In this document: positions 20,158-29,890 of the stretch, in pieces
How positions within the stretch are numbered: position 1 is the first letter of the stretch
Layout of the letters: every line of letters begins with the position of its first letter
Assembly (NCBI RefSeq): GCF_004116955.1
Contig: NZ_CP026362.1
Location: 1,156,501 to 1,220,500, forward strand
Origin: Bacillus vallismortis
GTDB taxonomy: Bacteria > Bacillota > Bacilli > Bacillales > Bacillaceae
DNA length: 64,000 bases
Direction: 5' to 3'
Translations under genes and position numbers: made by a program
Notes under the pieces: model-generated
What the model was told of the DNA's origin: nothing
The model's input: only the letters and a program-made list of their open reading frames with translations
Database searches by the model: none

Positions 20158-20194
20158 ATCAAAACACAGAAATAGGCGAAAAGGGAGTGATGTC

Positions 20195-21370
20195 ATGGCG
20201 GAGCTGAGCGGAAATTTTCTTTATGCGGCCTTTCTTGTGTATTTAATCGCTGTCCCGATTTTCGGCGGGGCCATACGCGGGAATAAAGATAAAAAGGGCA
20301 AGCCGAACCGATGGGCCAACATTGGAATCACTCTTTCTATCATCGGTTTTCTCTGCCATCTGGGATATTTCATCACGAGGTGGGCTGCGAGCGGCCATGC
20401 GCCTGTCAGCAATATGTTTGAATTCACCACCGCCTTTGGCATGATGCTCGTTTTAGCGTTTGTTATTCTTTATTTTATCTATAGATTGCCTTCACTAGGC
20501 TTGTTTACGCTGTCCATCGCTTTATTGCTGATTGCATACGCCAGCATGTTTCCGACGGATATCTCGCCCTTAATTCCGTCACTGCAGAGCAATTGGCTGT
20601 ATATTCACGTAACAACAGCCGCGCTTGGGCAAGCTATACTTGCGATCAGCTTTGTCGCAGGGGTCATCTTTCTTTTGAAGCACGTAGATCAGACAAAACG
20701 AAGCAAAAAAACCTTCTGGCTCGAGACGATTATGTTTATATTGGTCACAACCCTCGCGTTTATTGTGGTCACATCAGCATTTCGTTTTGCAGGCTATGAG
20801 GCGGAGTTCAACTGGGTGGATAAAAATAAAGAAAAAAGCGTGATGGTGTACGAAATGCCTGCGCTTGTCGGCCCGCATCAAGGAGAGCTCTTGACCGAGG
20901 GGAAAATGGATCCGCTTGTGGAGCTTCCTGCTCTTTTCTCAGGCAGAAAGGTGAACACTGTCATTTGGTCATTTGGAGCAGGGTTCATTTTGTACGGCGC
21001 TCTTCGTCTGATCTTTAGAAAAAGAATCAGCGCCCTATTACATCCGCTGGTGAAAAACGTCAATCTTGACCTGGTGGATGAAATTGGCTACAGGGCCGTT
21101 TCAATCGGGTTTCCGATCTTTACGCTCGGCGCGCTGATCTTTGCGATGATTTGGGCTCAGCTCGCTTGGACCAGATTTTGGGGCTGGGACCCTAAGGAAG
21201 TATGGGCGCTGATCACGTTTTTGTTCTACGCCGCGTATTTGCATGTAAGACTGTCAAGAGGCTGGCACGGTGAGAAGTCAGCATGGCTGGCCGTAATCGG
21301 TTTTGCTATTATTATGTTTAATTTAATATTCGTAAATCTTGTGCTTGCCGGACTTCATTCTTATGCATAG
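20195..21370 (+). CDS. resC: Cytochrome c biogenesis protein ResC (CcsA type)
   Basis: Heme-handling membrane subunit of the System II complex. It has 391 residues and about eight membrane helices. The WWD-type signature [14 protein letters not shown] is at about residue 328, and the conserved His residues lie at [15 protein letters not shown] and [10 protein letters not shown]. The ATG follows AGGGAGTGATGTC. The start is 38 bp after the present resB stop. Third gene of the operon, followed by an 81-bp gap that probably carries the separate resD promoter. Confidence 0.95.
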   Translation: MAELSGNFLYAAFLVYLIAVPIFGGAIRGNKDKKGKPNRWANIGITLSIIGFLCHLGYFITRWAASGHAPVSNMFEFTTAFGMMLVLAFVILYFIYRLPSLGLFTLSIALLLIAYASMFPTDISPLIPSLQSNWLYIHVTTAALGQAILAISFVAGVIFLLKHVDQTKRSKKTFWLETIMFILVTTLAFIVVTSAFRFAGYEAEFNWVDKNKEKSVMVYEMPALVGPHQGELLTEGKMDPLVELPALFSGRKVNTVIWSFGAGFILYGALRLIFRKRISALLHPLVKNVNLDLVDEIGYRAVSIGFPIFTLGALIFAMIWAQLAWTRFWGWDPKEVWALITFLFYAAYLHVRLSRGWHGEKSAWLAVIGFAIIMFNLIFVNLVLAGLHSYA

Positions 21371-21451
21371 TCCTTAGAAAGCGACACAGTTCTCAAACTT
21401 TCTCACGATTTGATAAAATGAAAGTAACAGAAGGAAAGCAGGGGGAAAACG

Positions 21452-22174
21452 ATGAACCAAACGAACGAAACCAAAATACTAGTAGTTGATGACGAAGCCA
21501 GAATTCGCCGCCTTTTAAGAATGTATCTTGAACGTGAAAATTATGTCATAGACGAAGCGGAAAATGGTGATGAAGCCATTGCCAAAGGGCTTGAAGCCAA
21601 TTATGACTTAATTTTGCTTGATCTAATGATGCCGGGTACTGACGGAATTGAAGTGTGCCGGCAAGTTCGTGAAAAAAAAGCGACACCAATTATCATGCTG
21701 ACTGCAAAAGGAGAAGAAGCAAACAGGGTGCAGGGATTTGAAGCGGGAACAGATGATTATATTGTCAAGCCGTTCAGTCCGAGAGAAGTCGTGCTGCGGG
21801 TAAAAGCCCTTTTGAGAAGAGCATCCCAAACCTCTTATCTCAATGCCAATACACCGACGAAAAATGTGATCGTGTTTTCACATCTGTCCATTGACCATGA
21901 TGCTCACCGCGTAACGGCTGATGGAACAGAAGTAAGCCTGACGCCGAAAGAGTATGAGCTTCTATACTTCTTAGCGAAAACGCCTGACAAAGTGTATGAT
22001 CGGGAAAAGCTTCTGAAAGAAGTGTGGCAATATGAGTTTTTTGGTGATCTGCGGACAGTAGACACCCATGTCAAACGCCTGAGAGAGAAGCTGAATAAGG
22101 TTTCTCCGGAAGCCGCGAAAAAAATTGTCACCGTATGGGGTGTAGGCTATAAATTTGAGGTTGGCGCTGAATGA
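21452..22174 (+). CDS. resD: Response regulator ResD
   Basis: OmpR-family activator of aerobic and anaerobic respiration genes, including its own operon. It has 240 residues. The receiver domain has acidic-pocket residues VVDDEAR, the phosphoacceptor Asp57 in [10 protein letters not shown], and the Lys in [12 protein letters not shown]. The C-terminal winged helix has [13 protein letters not shown] and ends VWGVGYKFE. It overlaps resE by 4 bp (ATGA), the usual coupling of sensor and regulator. Confidence 0.96.
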   Translation: MNQTNETKILVVDDEARIRRLLRMYLERENYVIDEAENGDEAIAKGLEANYDLILLDLMMPGTDGIEVCRQVREKKATPIIMLTAKGEEANRVQGFEAGTDDYIVKPFSPREVVLRVKALLRRASQTSYLNANTPTKNVIVFSHLSIDHDAHRVTADGTEVSLTPKEYELLYFLAKTPDKVYDREKLLKEVWQYEFFGDLRTVDTHVKRLREKLNKVSPEAAKKIVTVWGVGYKFEVGAE

Positions 22175-23940
22175 AATTTTGGAAAAGCGTAGTAGGCAAG
22201 CTGTGGTTTACGATCCTTTCACTCGTCTTGATCGTATTATTCATTTTGACGGTTCTCTTGCTTGAATTTATTGAAAATTACCATGTGGAAGAAGCCGAGA
22301 ATGATTTAACACAGCTTGCGAATAAAGTTGCTGTCATCATAGAAAATCACGAGGACCAGGCACTGGCAAGATCAATCACTTGGGAGCTCGCTGATAACTT
22401 AACAAGCATTGCTATCATTCAGGATGAGAAAAAGTACTGGTATTCCCCGAATGATAAAAACCGCCTATCATCCATAACGGTTGAGCAAATACAACATGAC
22501 AAAGCCTTAAATAAAGCTCTCCAAGATAACAAAAAAGTAAGCAAACGAACGGGGCTGAGCGATACAGACACGGATAATGAACGTCTGATTGTAGGTGTCC
22601 CATATGAAAAAGACGGAAAGAAAGGCATGGTCTTTTTATCACAGTCTTTGCTTGCGGTGAAAGATACAACAAAACACACGACCCGCTATATTTTTCTGGC
22701 CGCAGGGATTGCGATTGTACTCACCACGTTTTTCGCTTTCTTCTTATCAAGCAGGGTCACATATCCGCTTCGAAAAATGAGAGAGGGCGCACAGGACTTG
22801 GCGAAGGGCAAGTTCGATACCAAAATACCGATTTTAACCCAGGATGAAATCGGTGAACTGGCAACTGCTTTTAATCAAATGGGGCGGCAGCTTAACTTTC
22901 ATATTAATGCGCTTAATCAAGAAAAAGAGCAGCTTTCTAACATTTTGAGCAGTATGGCTGACGGAGTGATTACCATTAATATTGACGGTGCGATTCTTGT
23001 GACAAATCCGCCTGCTGAACGTTTTCTTCAGGCTTGGTATTATGAGCAAAACATGAATATCAAAGAAGGGGATAATCTTCCGCCTGAAGCAAAAGAACTG
23101 TTCCAAAACGCTGTCAGCACTGAAAAAGAGCAAATGATAGAAATGACGCTGCAAGGCAGGTCATGGGTGCTTTTGATGTCGCCGCTTTACGCGGAGTCGC
23201 ATGTCAGAGGAGCGGTTGCCGTGCTGCGCGATATGACGGAAGAACGCCGCCTTGATAAGCTGCGTGAGGATTTTATCGCAAATGTCAGTCATGAGTTGAG
23301 AACACCGATTTCTATGCTTCAGGGATACAGTGAAGCGATTGTCGATGACATTGCAAGCTCTGAAGAAGACCGAAAAGAAATTGCTCAAATCATATATGAC
23401 GAATCGCTGCGAATGGGTCGCTTAGTCAATGATCTGCTTGATTTAGCCCGAATGGAGTCAGGCCATACAGGCTTGCATTATGAACATATCAATGTGAATG
23501 AATTTTTAGAGAAGATCATAAGGAAATTTTCCGGCGTTGCGAAAGAAAAAAATATTGCTTTACATCAAGACGTTTCTCTCACAGAAGAGGAAATGATGTT
23601 TGACGAAGACAAGATGGAGCAGGTATTTACCAATTTGATAGATAACGCGCTGCGGCATACCTCATCCGGCGGCAGTGTTTCTATTGAGGTCCATTCTGTA
23701 AAGGATGGATTGAAAATTGATATCAAAGACTCTGGATCCGGTATACCGGAAGAAGATCTGCCATTTATCTTTGAGCGGTTCTATAAGGCAGATAAAGCGC
23801 GGACAAGAGGCAGAGCAGGAACCGGGCTTGGGCTGGCTATTGTGAAAAATATCGTGGAAGCCCACAACGGATCAATAACAGTGCACAGCAGAATAGATAA
23901 AGGAACGACATTTACATTTTATATTCCGACAAAAGCATAA
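22171..23940 (+). CDS. resE: Sensor histidine kinase ResE
   Basis: Membrane sensor kinase that phosphorylates ResD under oxygen limitation and nitric oxide. It has 589 residues: TM1 about 8-30, an extracellular loop, TM2 about 170-190, a HAMP linker ([20 protein letters not shown]), a PAS domain (about 255-360), the phosphoacceptor His374 in [14 protein letters not shown], and the ATPase boxes [30 protein letters not shown] and [10 protein letters not shown]. It is the last gene of the operon, followed by a terminator. Confidence 0.96.
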   Translation: MKFWKSVVGKLWFTILSLVLIVLFILTVLLLEFIENYHVEEAENDLTQLANKVAVIIENHEDQALARSITWELADNLTSIAIIQDEKKYWYSPNDKNRLSSITVEQIQHDKALNKALQDNKKVSKRTGLSDTDTDNERLIVGVPYEKDGKKGMVFLSQSLLAVKDTTKHTTRYIFLAAGIAIVLTTFFAFFLSSRVTYPLRKMREGAQDLAKGKFDTKIPILTQDEIGELATAFNQMGRQLNFHINALNQEKEQLSNILSSMADGVITINIDGAILVTNPPAERFLQAWYYEQNMNIKEGDNLPPEAKELFQNAVSTEKEQMIEMTLQGRSWVLLMSPLYAESHVRGAVAVLRDMTEERRLDKLREDFIANVSHELRTPISMLQGYSEAIVDDIASSEEDRKEIAQIIYDESLRMGRLVNDLLDLARMESGHTGLHYEHINVNEFLEKIIRKFSGVAKEKNIALHQDVSLTEEEMMFDEDKMEQVFTNLIDNALRHTSSGGSVSIEVHSVKDGLKIDIKDSGSGIPEEDLPFIFERFYKADKARTRGRAGTGLGLAIVKNIVEAHNGSITVHSRIDKGTTFTFYIPTKA

Positions 23941-23979
23941 AATAGAGTCTGAATTTGCCGAAGAATCTTGTTCCATAAG

Positions 23980-24011
23980 AAACACCCGCTGACCTTAGCG
24001 GGTGTTTTTTT
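23980..24011 (+). terminator. Terminator of the res operon
   Basis: AACACCCGCT and AGCGGGTGTT make a 10-bp stem followed by a T run. Confidence 0.85.
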
Positions 24012-24092
24012 AAAGCCAATATGAACAAAATTTTAAGGATATGTTAATATAAATTCCCTTCCAAATTCCAGTTTCTCGTAATATAGTTGTAA

Positions 24093-24119
24093 TGTAACTT
24101 TTCAAGCTATTAATACGAC
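24093..24119 (+). promoter_or_regulatory. Sigma-X autoregulatory promoter
   Basis: TGTAAC (24093-24098), a 17-bp spacer and CGAC (24116-24119) match the known sigma-X consensus exactly, 26 bp before the sigX ATG. Confidence 0.85.
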
Positions 24120-24144
24120 AAAAAAGTGAACGGAGGGGTTTCAA

Positions 24145-24729
24145 ATGGAAGAAACCTTTCAATTGTTATATGATACATATCATCAAGATTTGTACCAATT
24201 TTTATTTTATATTGTAAAGGATAAAAACCAGGCAGAAGATCTTCTGCAGGAGGTTTATATCCGGGTCTTACATTCTTATCATACGTTTGAAGGAAGAAGC
24301 AGTGAAAAAACATGGCTTTTGTCGATCGCACGCCATGTTGCGATCGACTGGTTCCGTAAACAGCAGACGATCAGACAGCGTATACTCGGCACGTTTGATT
24401 GGGATACACAGGATGTCAGAGATCAGCAGTTGCTTCCGGACGAGCTTGCGGTTCAACACGAAAATGTCCGGGAAATTTATACTGCGCTTGATCAATGCAC
24501 GATCGACCAAAGAGCTGTGATTATCTTGCGGTTTATTCAGGGGTATTCAATTCAGGAAACAGCCAACGCTCTGCGCTTCTCGGAAAGCAAAGTCAAAACG
24601 ACCCAACACAGAGGGCTCAAAGTACTTCGGAAACATATGGAGCTTTTGAGGGAGGAGCTAATGGATGATGAAGTCAGATTGGAACGAAGAACAGATAAAG
24701 GAGTTGTTAAGTCAACTTCCGGCAGTTAA
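24145..24729 (+). CDS. sigX: ECF sigma factor SigX
   Basis: ECF-family sigma factor that directs envelope genes, including those that change surface charge, in response to cationic peptides. It has 194 residues. Region 2 is recognisable in FYIVKDKNQAEDLLQEVYI, and region 4 holds a helix-turn-helix in SIQETANALRFSESKVKTTQ. The ATG is preceded by GGAGGGG. A sigma-X promoter lies just upstream, so the gene is autoregulated. Its last 65 bp overlap rsiX in another frame, coupling the factor to its anti-sigma. Confidence 0.95.
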   Translation: MEETFQLLYDTYHQDLYQFLFYIVKDKNQAEDLLQEVYIRVLHSYHTFEGRSSEKTWLLSIARHVAIDWFRKQQTIRQRILGTFDWDTQDVRDQQLLPDELAVQHENVREIYTALDQCTIDQRAVIILRFIQGYSIQETANALRFSESKVKTTQHRGLKVLRKHMELLREELMDDEVRLERRTDKGVVKSTSGS

Positions 24730-25771
24730 AGACCATCGTTCGCCTCAAGATATTTATAAGCGGCTGACGATGGCAAAAACCAAAAAAAAGCCCGCTGTTA
24801 GGTGGATTGGCCCCGCGTGCGCCACTGCAATTGCGGTTTATATCGCCTTCATTATTTCTCCTCAATTCTTTGATCAGGCACAACCTCAACAAAAAGAAGC
24901 GTCCCAAGAGAACGCTGTGACGAAAACTGAGACAGCAGACAGCCCAAAGGCTGCATCATCCCTGGATCAGACATCGTGTGTTGTTTCTGAAAAGGAACAG
25001 AAAAATTACATCACTGTTGCGATTGCCGATGCCGATACATCCGCAATCATACCTCTCAGCATCAAAAAAACAAACGCAGACCAAACGATACAGGATATGT
25101 TGTTTGAAAGCAGTGAGCTGGGTATCCTTGACCATGCCATTACGATCCCATCCTTCATAGATGAAGTGGAGGTAAAAGAAAACCCAAACAAGAAGGAATT
25201 AAGTATACGAGTCCATCAGCCTATCGGAGATTTTGCTGTAAAAGACGATACACTGTTAAAAAAACTGCTGAAAGAATCCTTAAAATGGAGCCCTTATGAA
25301 AATATCAAATTTTTATCGGAGCAAAACAAGAGTGGCATCCGTATTGGCTCATATGGCACTTTTACTGAAATTGCAATTACAAAACAGTCAAAAAGAGCTT
25401 ACTACTTGTATCAAAATAAACAAGGACAAGACTTTCTCGTTCCATCGGAAAAAACATTTGATACCGTAAAAGAAGCGATAAAGGAAATGGAATCGGACAT
25501 CCAACAAGAGGCAACACCTCTTTTTCAAGCGGGAACTGTCAAATCTGTAACGAAGAAACAGAAGCACTTATATATCCACTTCTCAAAAGACTCAGCAGTT
25601 GACAATTCTATTGCCGGTATTTTAATGCTTGAGGGACTTCTTTTAACAGCAAAGGAGTTTGGTTTTACAGATGTGACCTTTACGGAAACCAGAACAAAAA
25701 AAATCGGCAAATATGACGTATCAGATGCCATTCCGGTACCTGCTGCTCCAAATCCGATTTCCTTAGACTAA
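24665..25771 (+). CDS. rsiX: Anti-sigma factor RsiX
   Basis: Membrane anti-sigma factor that holds SigX. It has 368 residues: a short cytoplasmic sigma-binding part (1-45), one membrane segment (about 46-65, WIGPACATAIAVYIAFIIS) and a long extracellular part. The latter contains two GerMN-like stretches, around residues 115-215 (DADTSAIIPLSIKK, MLFESSELGILDHA) and the C-terminal half. It starts within sigX, behind GGGAGGAG. Its tail is followed by a weak stem rather than a clear terminator, so readthrough to aroC is possible. Confidence 0.94.
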   Translation: MMKSDWNEEQIKELLSQLPAVKDHRSPQDIYKRLTMAKTKKKPAVRWIGPACATAIAVYIAFIISPQFFDQAQPQQKEASQENAVTKTETADSPKAASSLDQTSCVVSEKEQKNYITVAIADADTSAIIPLSIKKTNADQTIQDMLFESSELGILDHAITIPSFIDEVEVKENPNKKELSIRVHQPIGDFAVKDDTLLKKLLKESLKWSPYENIKFLSEQNKSGIRIGSYGTFTEIAITKQSKRAYYLYQNKQGQDFLVPSEKTFDTVKEAIKEMESDIQQEATPLFQAGTVKSVTKKQKHLYIHFSKDSAVDNSIAGILMLEGLLLTAKEFGFTDVTFTETRTKKIGKYDVSDAIPVPAAPNPISLD

Positions 25772-25883
25772 TTAGGGCCTTTTCAGGCTCTTCTTTTGGT
25801 TGCCTTGCATGTAATAGAAATGTTCAAAAAATAGTTGTCCGTGTATAATAAAACAAGGTAAAGATTGAAAGGATTTGAGCCGA

Positions 25884-26651
25884 GTGAACGTGTTAACAAT
25901 CAAAGGAGTTTCCATTGGAGAAGGATTGCCGAAAATCATCGTTCCGCTGATGGGAAAAACGGAGAAACAAATTTTGAACGAAGCAGAAGCTGTAAAATTA
26001 CTGGAGCCGGACATTGTGGAGTGGAGAGTCGACGTATTTGAAAAAGCAAATGACAGAGAAGCCGTCACAAAGATGATTTCTAAGCTTCGGGAGTCTTTAG
26101 CGGACAAGCTGTTTTTATTTACATTCAGAACCCATAAAGAAGGCGGGAGCATGGAGATGGATGAAAGCTCCTATATTGCCTTGCTAGAAGCAGCAGTCCG
26201 GACAAAAGGCATTGACCTTATTGACATTGAATTATATTCGGGAGATACAAATGTGAAAGCGTTAGTAACGCTGGCAGAAGAACATAATGTCTATGTGGTG
26301 ATGTCAAATCATGATTTTGAGAAAACGCCTGCGAAAGATGAGATTCTATCGAGACTTCGAAAAATGCAGGATCTAGGGGCGCATATTCCAAAAATGGCTG
26401 TCATGCCGAATGGTACAGGAGATCTCTTAACGTTGCTTGATGCGACGTATACGATGAAAACAAAATATGCAAACCGTCCATTCATTACAATGTCTATGGC
26501 TGCAACAGGACTGATCAGCAGACTGAGCGGCGAGGTTTTTGGATCAGCCTGTACTTTTGGCGCCGGAGAAGAAGCGTCGGCACCTGGTCAAATACCTGTT
26601 TCTGAGCTGAGGAGTGTCTTAGGCATTTTGCACAAACGCATACGAGAATAA
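25884..26651 (+). CDS. aroC: 3-dehydroquinate dehydratase, type I
   Basis: Dehydrates 3-dehydroquinate to 3-dehydroshikimate, the third shikimate-pathway step (the AroD reaction of E. coli; Bacillus calls the gene aroC). It has 255 residues. Type I features are EWRVDVFE near the N-terminus, FTFRTHKEGG, the catalytic His in VVMSNHDFEKTP, the Schiff-base Lys in IPKMAVMP, and MSMAATGLISRLSG. The GTG at 25884 is 10 bp from AAAGGA; the in-frame TTG at 25875 is too close to it. The gene is convergent with serA and shares a bidirectional terminator. Confidence 0.95.
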   Translation: MNVLTIKGVSIGEGLPKIIVPLMGKTEKQILNEAEAVKLLEPDIVEWRVDVFEKANDREAVTKMISKLRESLADKLFLFTFRTHKEGGSMEMDESSYIALLEAAVRTKGIDLIDIELYSGDTNVKALVTLAEEHNVYVVMSNHDFEKTPAKDEILSRLRKMQDLGAHIPKMAVMPNGTGDLLTLLDATYTMKTKYANRPFITMSMAATGLISRLSGEVFGSACTFGAGEEASAPGQIPVSELRSVLGILHKRIRE

Positions 26652-26660
26652 AAAATAAAA

Positions 26661-26691
26661 AACTCAAGCCCATTACAGCTTGAGTTTTTTT
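26661..26691. terminator. Bidirectional terminator between aroC and serA
   Basis: ACTCAAGC and GCTTGAGT form the stem, with an A run on the left and a T run on the right, so it can stop transcription from both sides. Confidence 0.85.
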
Positions 26692-26693
26692 GA

Positions 26694-28271
26694 TTATGGA
26701 AGATCAATGAGCTTAACAGACACAATATCAGGAACTTCTGTTAGTTCTTTCACGATCTTATCTTCCAAATGTCTGTCAAAGGAAAGCATCATGATGGCTT
26801 CTCCGCCTTTTTCTTTACGGCCAACCTGCATGGTTGCAATGTTAATATCGTTATCTCCGAGAATTCGTCCTACTCGGCCGATGACACCTGTTGTATCCTG
26901 ATGCTGGATATATACCAAGTGACCTGTTGGATAAAAATCGATATTAAAGCCGTTGATCTCGACAATACGCTCTCCAAAATGAGGGATATACGTAGCCGTC
27001 ACAGTAAAGGTGTTGCGGTCTCCTGTTACTTTTACGCTGATGCAGTTATCGTATCCAGATTCAGAAGAGGAAATTTTTTCACTGAAGCTGATGCCGCGTT
27101 CTTTTGCGACACCGCCGGCATTGACTTCGTTAACAGTTGAGTCAACGCGCGGTTTCAAAAAGCCTGACAGAAGGCTTTTTGTAATGAACGATGTTTCAAG
27201 TTTAGCAATTGTGCCTTCATATTGAATGGCAACATCCTTAACCGGCTCTCTCATGCATTGGGATACTAGGCTGCCTATTTTTCCAGCGATTTGATGGTAA
27301 GGCTTAATCTTAGTGAATTCATCTTTTGTCATGGCTGGCAGGTTGATAGCAGACATGACAGGAAGACCTTTTGCGAACTGGAGAACTTCTTCTGACACTT
27401 GAGCCGCGACATTCAGCTGCGCTTCTTTCGTCGATGCCCCTAAGTGAGGAGTGGCAATGACTAATGGATGATCAACAAGTTTATTGTCAACAGGCGGTTC
27501 AACTTCAAAGACGTCAAGCGCCGCTCCGGCAACGTGCCCGCTTTCCAAAGCCTCAAGAAGTGCAGCTTCATCAATAATACCGCCTCGTGCACAGTTAATT
27601 AAGCGGACACCTTTTTTCGTTTTTGCAATGGTTTCTTTATTCAATAAGCCTTTTGTTTCTTTTGTTAAAGGCGTGTGAACAGTAATAATATCCGCACTTT
27701 CAAGCACTTCTTCAAATGTACGGCTGTTTACGCCAATTTTTTTCGCTCTCTCTTCAGTTAAGAAAGGGTCAAAAACATGAACGGTCATTCCGAACGCTCT
27801 CGCACGCTGTGCGATTTCGCTTCCGATTCGGCCTAATCCTACAATTCCAAGCGTTTTCCCATAAAGCTCGGCACCGACATAAGCCGTGCGGTTCCACTCT
27901 CTTGATTTCACAGAGATATTAGCCTGAGGAATGTGCCTCATTAAAGAAGAGATCATCGCAAATGTATGCTCAGCTGTCGAAATGGTGTTGCCGTTTGGAG
28001 CGTTAATCACGATTACCCCATGTTTAGTCGCTTCATCAATATCGATATTATCTACACCGACACCGGCTCTTCCGACAATTTTTAAAGAAGTCATTTTGTT
28101 GAAAAGGTCTTCTGTTACTTTTGTCGCGCTTCGCACCAAAAGAGCATCAAAAGTATGTAATTCATCCTCTGCATCTGCTGCGTTTTTTTGAACGATTTCA
28201 ATAAAATCTGATTCAATAAGCGGCTGTAAGCCGTCGTTGCTCATTTTGTCTGAGACCAATACTCGAAACAT
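26694..28271 (-). CDS. serA: D-3-phosphoglycerate dehydrogenase
   Basis: First step of serine synthesis, oxidising 3-phosphoglycerate with NAD. It has 525 residues, the long form. Substrate-binding domain residues include RSATKVT and RAGVGVDNID. The NAD site is LGIVGLGRIGSEIAQRA (about 142-158), and the active site includes INCARGGIIDE and PHLGAST with the catalytic His. An intervening ASB domain (about 320-450) leads to a C-terminal ACT domain (GRVGRILGDNDINIATMQVG) that binds L-serine for feedback. The ATG at 28271 follows TAGGAGGAAATC. A consensus promoter lies at 28312-28340. Confidence 0.97.
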   Translation of the reverse strand: MFRVLVSDKMSNDGLQPLIESDFIEIVQKNAADAEDELHTFDALLVRSATKVTEDLFNKMTSLKIVGRAGVGVDNIDIDEATKHGVIVINAPNGNTISTAEHTFAMISSLMRHIPQANISVKSREWNRTAYVGAELYGKTLGIVGLGRIGSEIAQRARAFGMTVHVFDPFLTEERAKKIGVNSRTFEEVLESADIITVHTPLTKETKGLLNKETIAKTKKGVRLINCARGGIIDEAALLEALESGHVAGAALDVFEVEPPVDNKLVDHPLVIATPHLGASTKEAQLNVAAQVSEEVLQFAKGLPVMSAINLPAMTKDEFTKIKPYHQIAGKIGSLVSQCMREPVKDVAIQYEGTIAKLETSFITKSLLSGFLKPRVDSTVNEVNAGGVAKERGISFSEKISSSESGYDNCISVKVTGDRNTFTVTATYIPHFGERIVEINGFNIDFYPTGHLVYIQHQDTTGVIGRVGRILGDNDINIATMQVGRKEKGGEAIMMLSFDRHLEDKIVKELTEVPDIVSVKLIDLP

Positions 28272-28311
28272 CGTTAGATTTCCTCCTAAATTGACAAACT
28301 AAATATCTGAT

Positions 28312-28340
28312 AATTTAACATATTCTCAATAGAGTGTCAA
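28312..28340 (-). promoter_or_regulatory. Sigma-A promoter of serA
   Basis: On the minus strand TTGACA (28340-28335), a 17-bp spacer and TAAATT (28317-28312) lie 41 bp upstream of the serA ATG. No T-box or S-box leader is seen in the short 5' UTR. Confidence 0.8.
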
Positions 28341-28454
28341 CGTGTATTGACGCAGTAAAGGATAAAAGGAAAGCCTGAAAATCAATGTTTTCAGAGCTTT
28401 CGAGAATTATATATAATTTGAAGCAATTCTCTATACAGCCAACCAGTTATCGTT

Positions 28455-28460
28455 TATAAT
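28455..28460 (+). promoter_or_regulatory. Probable -10 of the ribU promoter
   Basis: TATAAT stands 22 bp before the FMN aptamer. A weak -35 (TATACA, 28432-28437) lies 17 bp upstream. Together with the riboswitch, its terminator and the serA promoter, this accounts for the 492-bp gap between serA and ribU. Confidence 0.55.
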
Positions 28461-28481
28461 GGAACTAAATTCATATGATCA

Positions 28482-28610
28482 ATCTTCGGGGCAGGGTGAA
28501 ATTCCCTACCGGCGGTGATGAGCCCATGGCTCTAAGCCCGCGAGCTGTTTTACAGCAGGATTCGGTGAAATTCCGGAGCCGACAGTACAGTCTGGATGGG
28601 AGAAGATGGA
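28482..28610 (+). ncRNA. FMN riboswitch (RFN element) of ribU
   Basis: A second complete RFN element: ATCTTCGGGGCAGGGTGAAA, TTCCCTACCGGCGGTGATGA, AGCCCGCGAGC, GATTCGGTGAAATTCCGGAG, CCGACAGTACAGTCTGGATG and GGAGAAGATGGAGG. The variable stem is shorter than in the ribD copy. It is followed by a terminator at 28669-28701, so FMN lowers importer expression by premature termination. Confidence 0.97.
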
Positions 28611-28668
28611 GGTTCATAAGCGTTTTGAATTTGTTTTCAAACGTTTCTTTGCCTAGCCTAATTTTCGA

Positions 28669-28701
28669 AAACCCCGCTTTTTTTGATGAAGCGGTTTTTT
28701 T
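28669..28701 (+). terminator. Riboswitch-controlled terminator before ribU
   Basis: AACCCCGCTT pairs with AAGCGGTT across a short loop, and a T run follows. Confidence 0.85.
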
Positions 28702-28763
28702 ATTGGCTGGAAAAAGAACCTTTCCGTTTTCGAGTAAGATGTGATCGAAAAGGAGAGAGTGAA

Positions 28764-29336
28764 GTGAAAGTAAAAAAATTAGTAGTGGTCAGTATGCTGA
28801 GCAGTATTGCATTTGTTTTGATGCTGTTAAATTTCCCGTTTCCGGGGCTTCCGGATTATTTAAAAATTGATTTTAGCGATGTGCCCGCTATTATTGCCAT
28901 TTTGATTTATGGACCTTTGGCAGGAATTACAGTAGAGGCGATAAAAAACGTTCTCCAATATATTATTCAGGGAAGCATGGCCGGGGTTCCTGTCGGGCAA
29001 ATTGCGAATTTTATCGCAGGAACACTTTTTATCTTGCCGACTGCTTTCTTATTTAAAAAGCTGAACTCAGCAAAGGGGCTGGCTGTCAGTCTGCTTCTGG
29101 GAACTGCAGCGATGACCATTTTGATGAGTATTTTAAATTATGTACTGATTCTTCCTGCGTACACGTGGTTTTTACATTCACCGGCATTATCCGACAGCGC
29201 GCTGAAAACGGCGGTCGTCGCTGGTATCCTGCCGTTTAACATCATAAAAGGCATTGTGATTACGATTGTATTCTCACTTATTTTCATCAAGCTGAAGCCA
29301 TGGATTGAACAGCAGCGAAGCGTGCATATCCATTAA
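28764..29336 (+). CDS. ribU: Riboflavin transporter, ECF substrate-binding subunit
   Basis: S component of an energy-coupling-factor importer that binds riboflavin; it works with the shared EcfA-EcfA'-EcfT module, which is not in this window. It has 190 residues and six hydrophobic segments, with conserved FPFPGLPDYLKIDFSDVPA near the N-terminus and GPLAGITVEAIKNVLQYI. The GTG at 28764 lies behind AGGAGAGAG and gives the family length; the longer in-frame extension begins in the riboswitch terminator. Also called fmnP or ypaA. It shares a terminator with fer. Confidence 0.95.
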   Translation: MKVKKLVVVSMLSSIAFVLMLLNFPFPGLPDYLKIDFSDVPAIIAILIYGPLAGITVEAIKNVLQYIIQGSMAGVPVGQIANFIAGTLFILPTAFLFKKLNSAKGLAVSLLLGTAAMTILMSILNYVLILPAYTWFLHSPALSDSALKTAVVAGILPFNIIKGIVITIVFSLIFIKLKPWIEQQRSVHIH

Positions 29337-29341
29337 AAAGT

Positions 29342-29368
29342 AAAAAAGCTCCCGCAGGGGAGCTTTTT
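29342..29368. terminator. Bidirectional terminator between ribU and fer
   Basis: AAAAAAGCTCCC and GGGGAGCTTTTT flank a short loop, with A and T runs on both sides. Confidence 0.85.
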
Positions 29369-29376
29369 CCATACTT

Positions 29377-29682
<306 letters not shown>

Positions 29683-29890
29683 TCAATTTAACACCTATTC
29701 CTCTTACTTATTGTAATGATGTTGCTGCCACATTTCAACAGAAAAATGATTGAGAATGCTTATCACATAAGGGGTTATCTACATAACATCCCCCTTGATG
29801 ATGACTTTAAACGTCGATTTCTGTTTAAAATCTGTTAAAATAAAGAGAGCAAATCATCGATTTTTGTCAGGAAGAATGTGGGTGGATAGG

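Noticed and set aside
28272-28474. T-box or S-box leader upstream of serA
   Set aside because: The promoter is only 41 bp from the start codon, leaving no room for such a leader, and none of the conserved boxes is seen.
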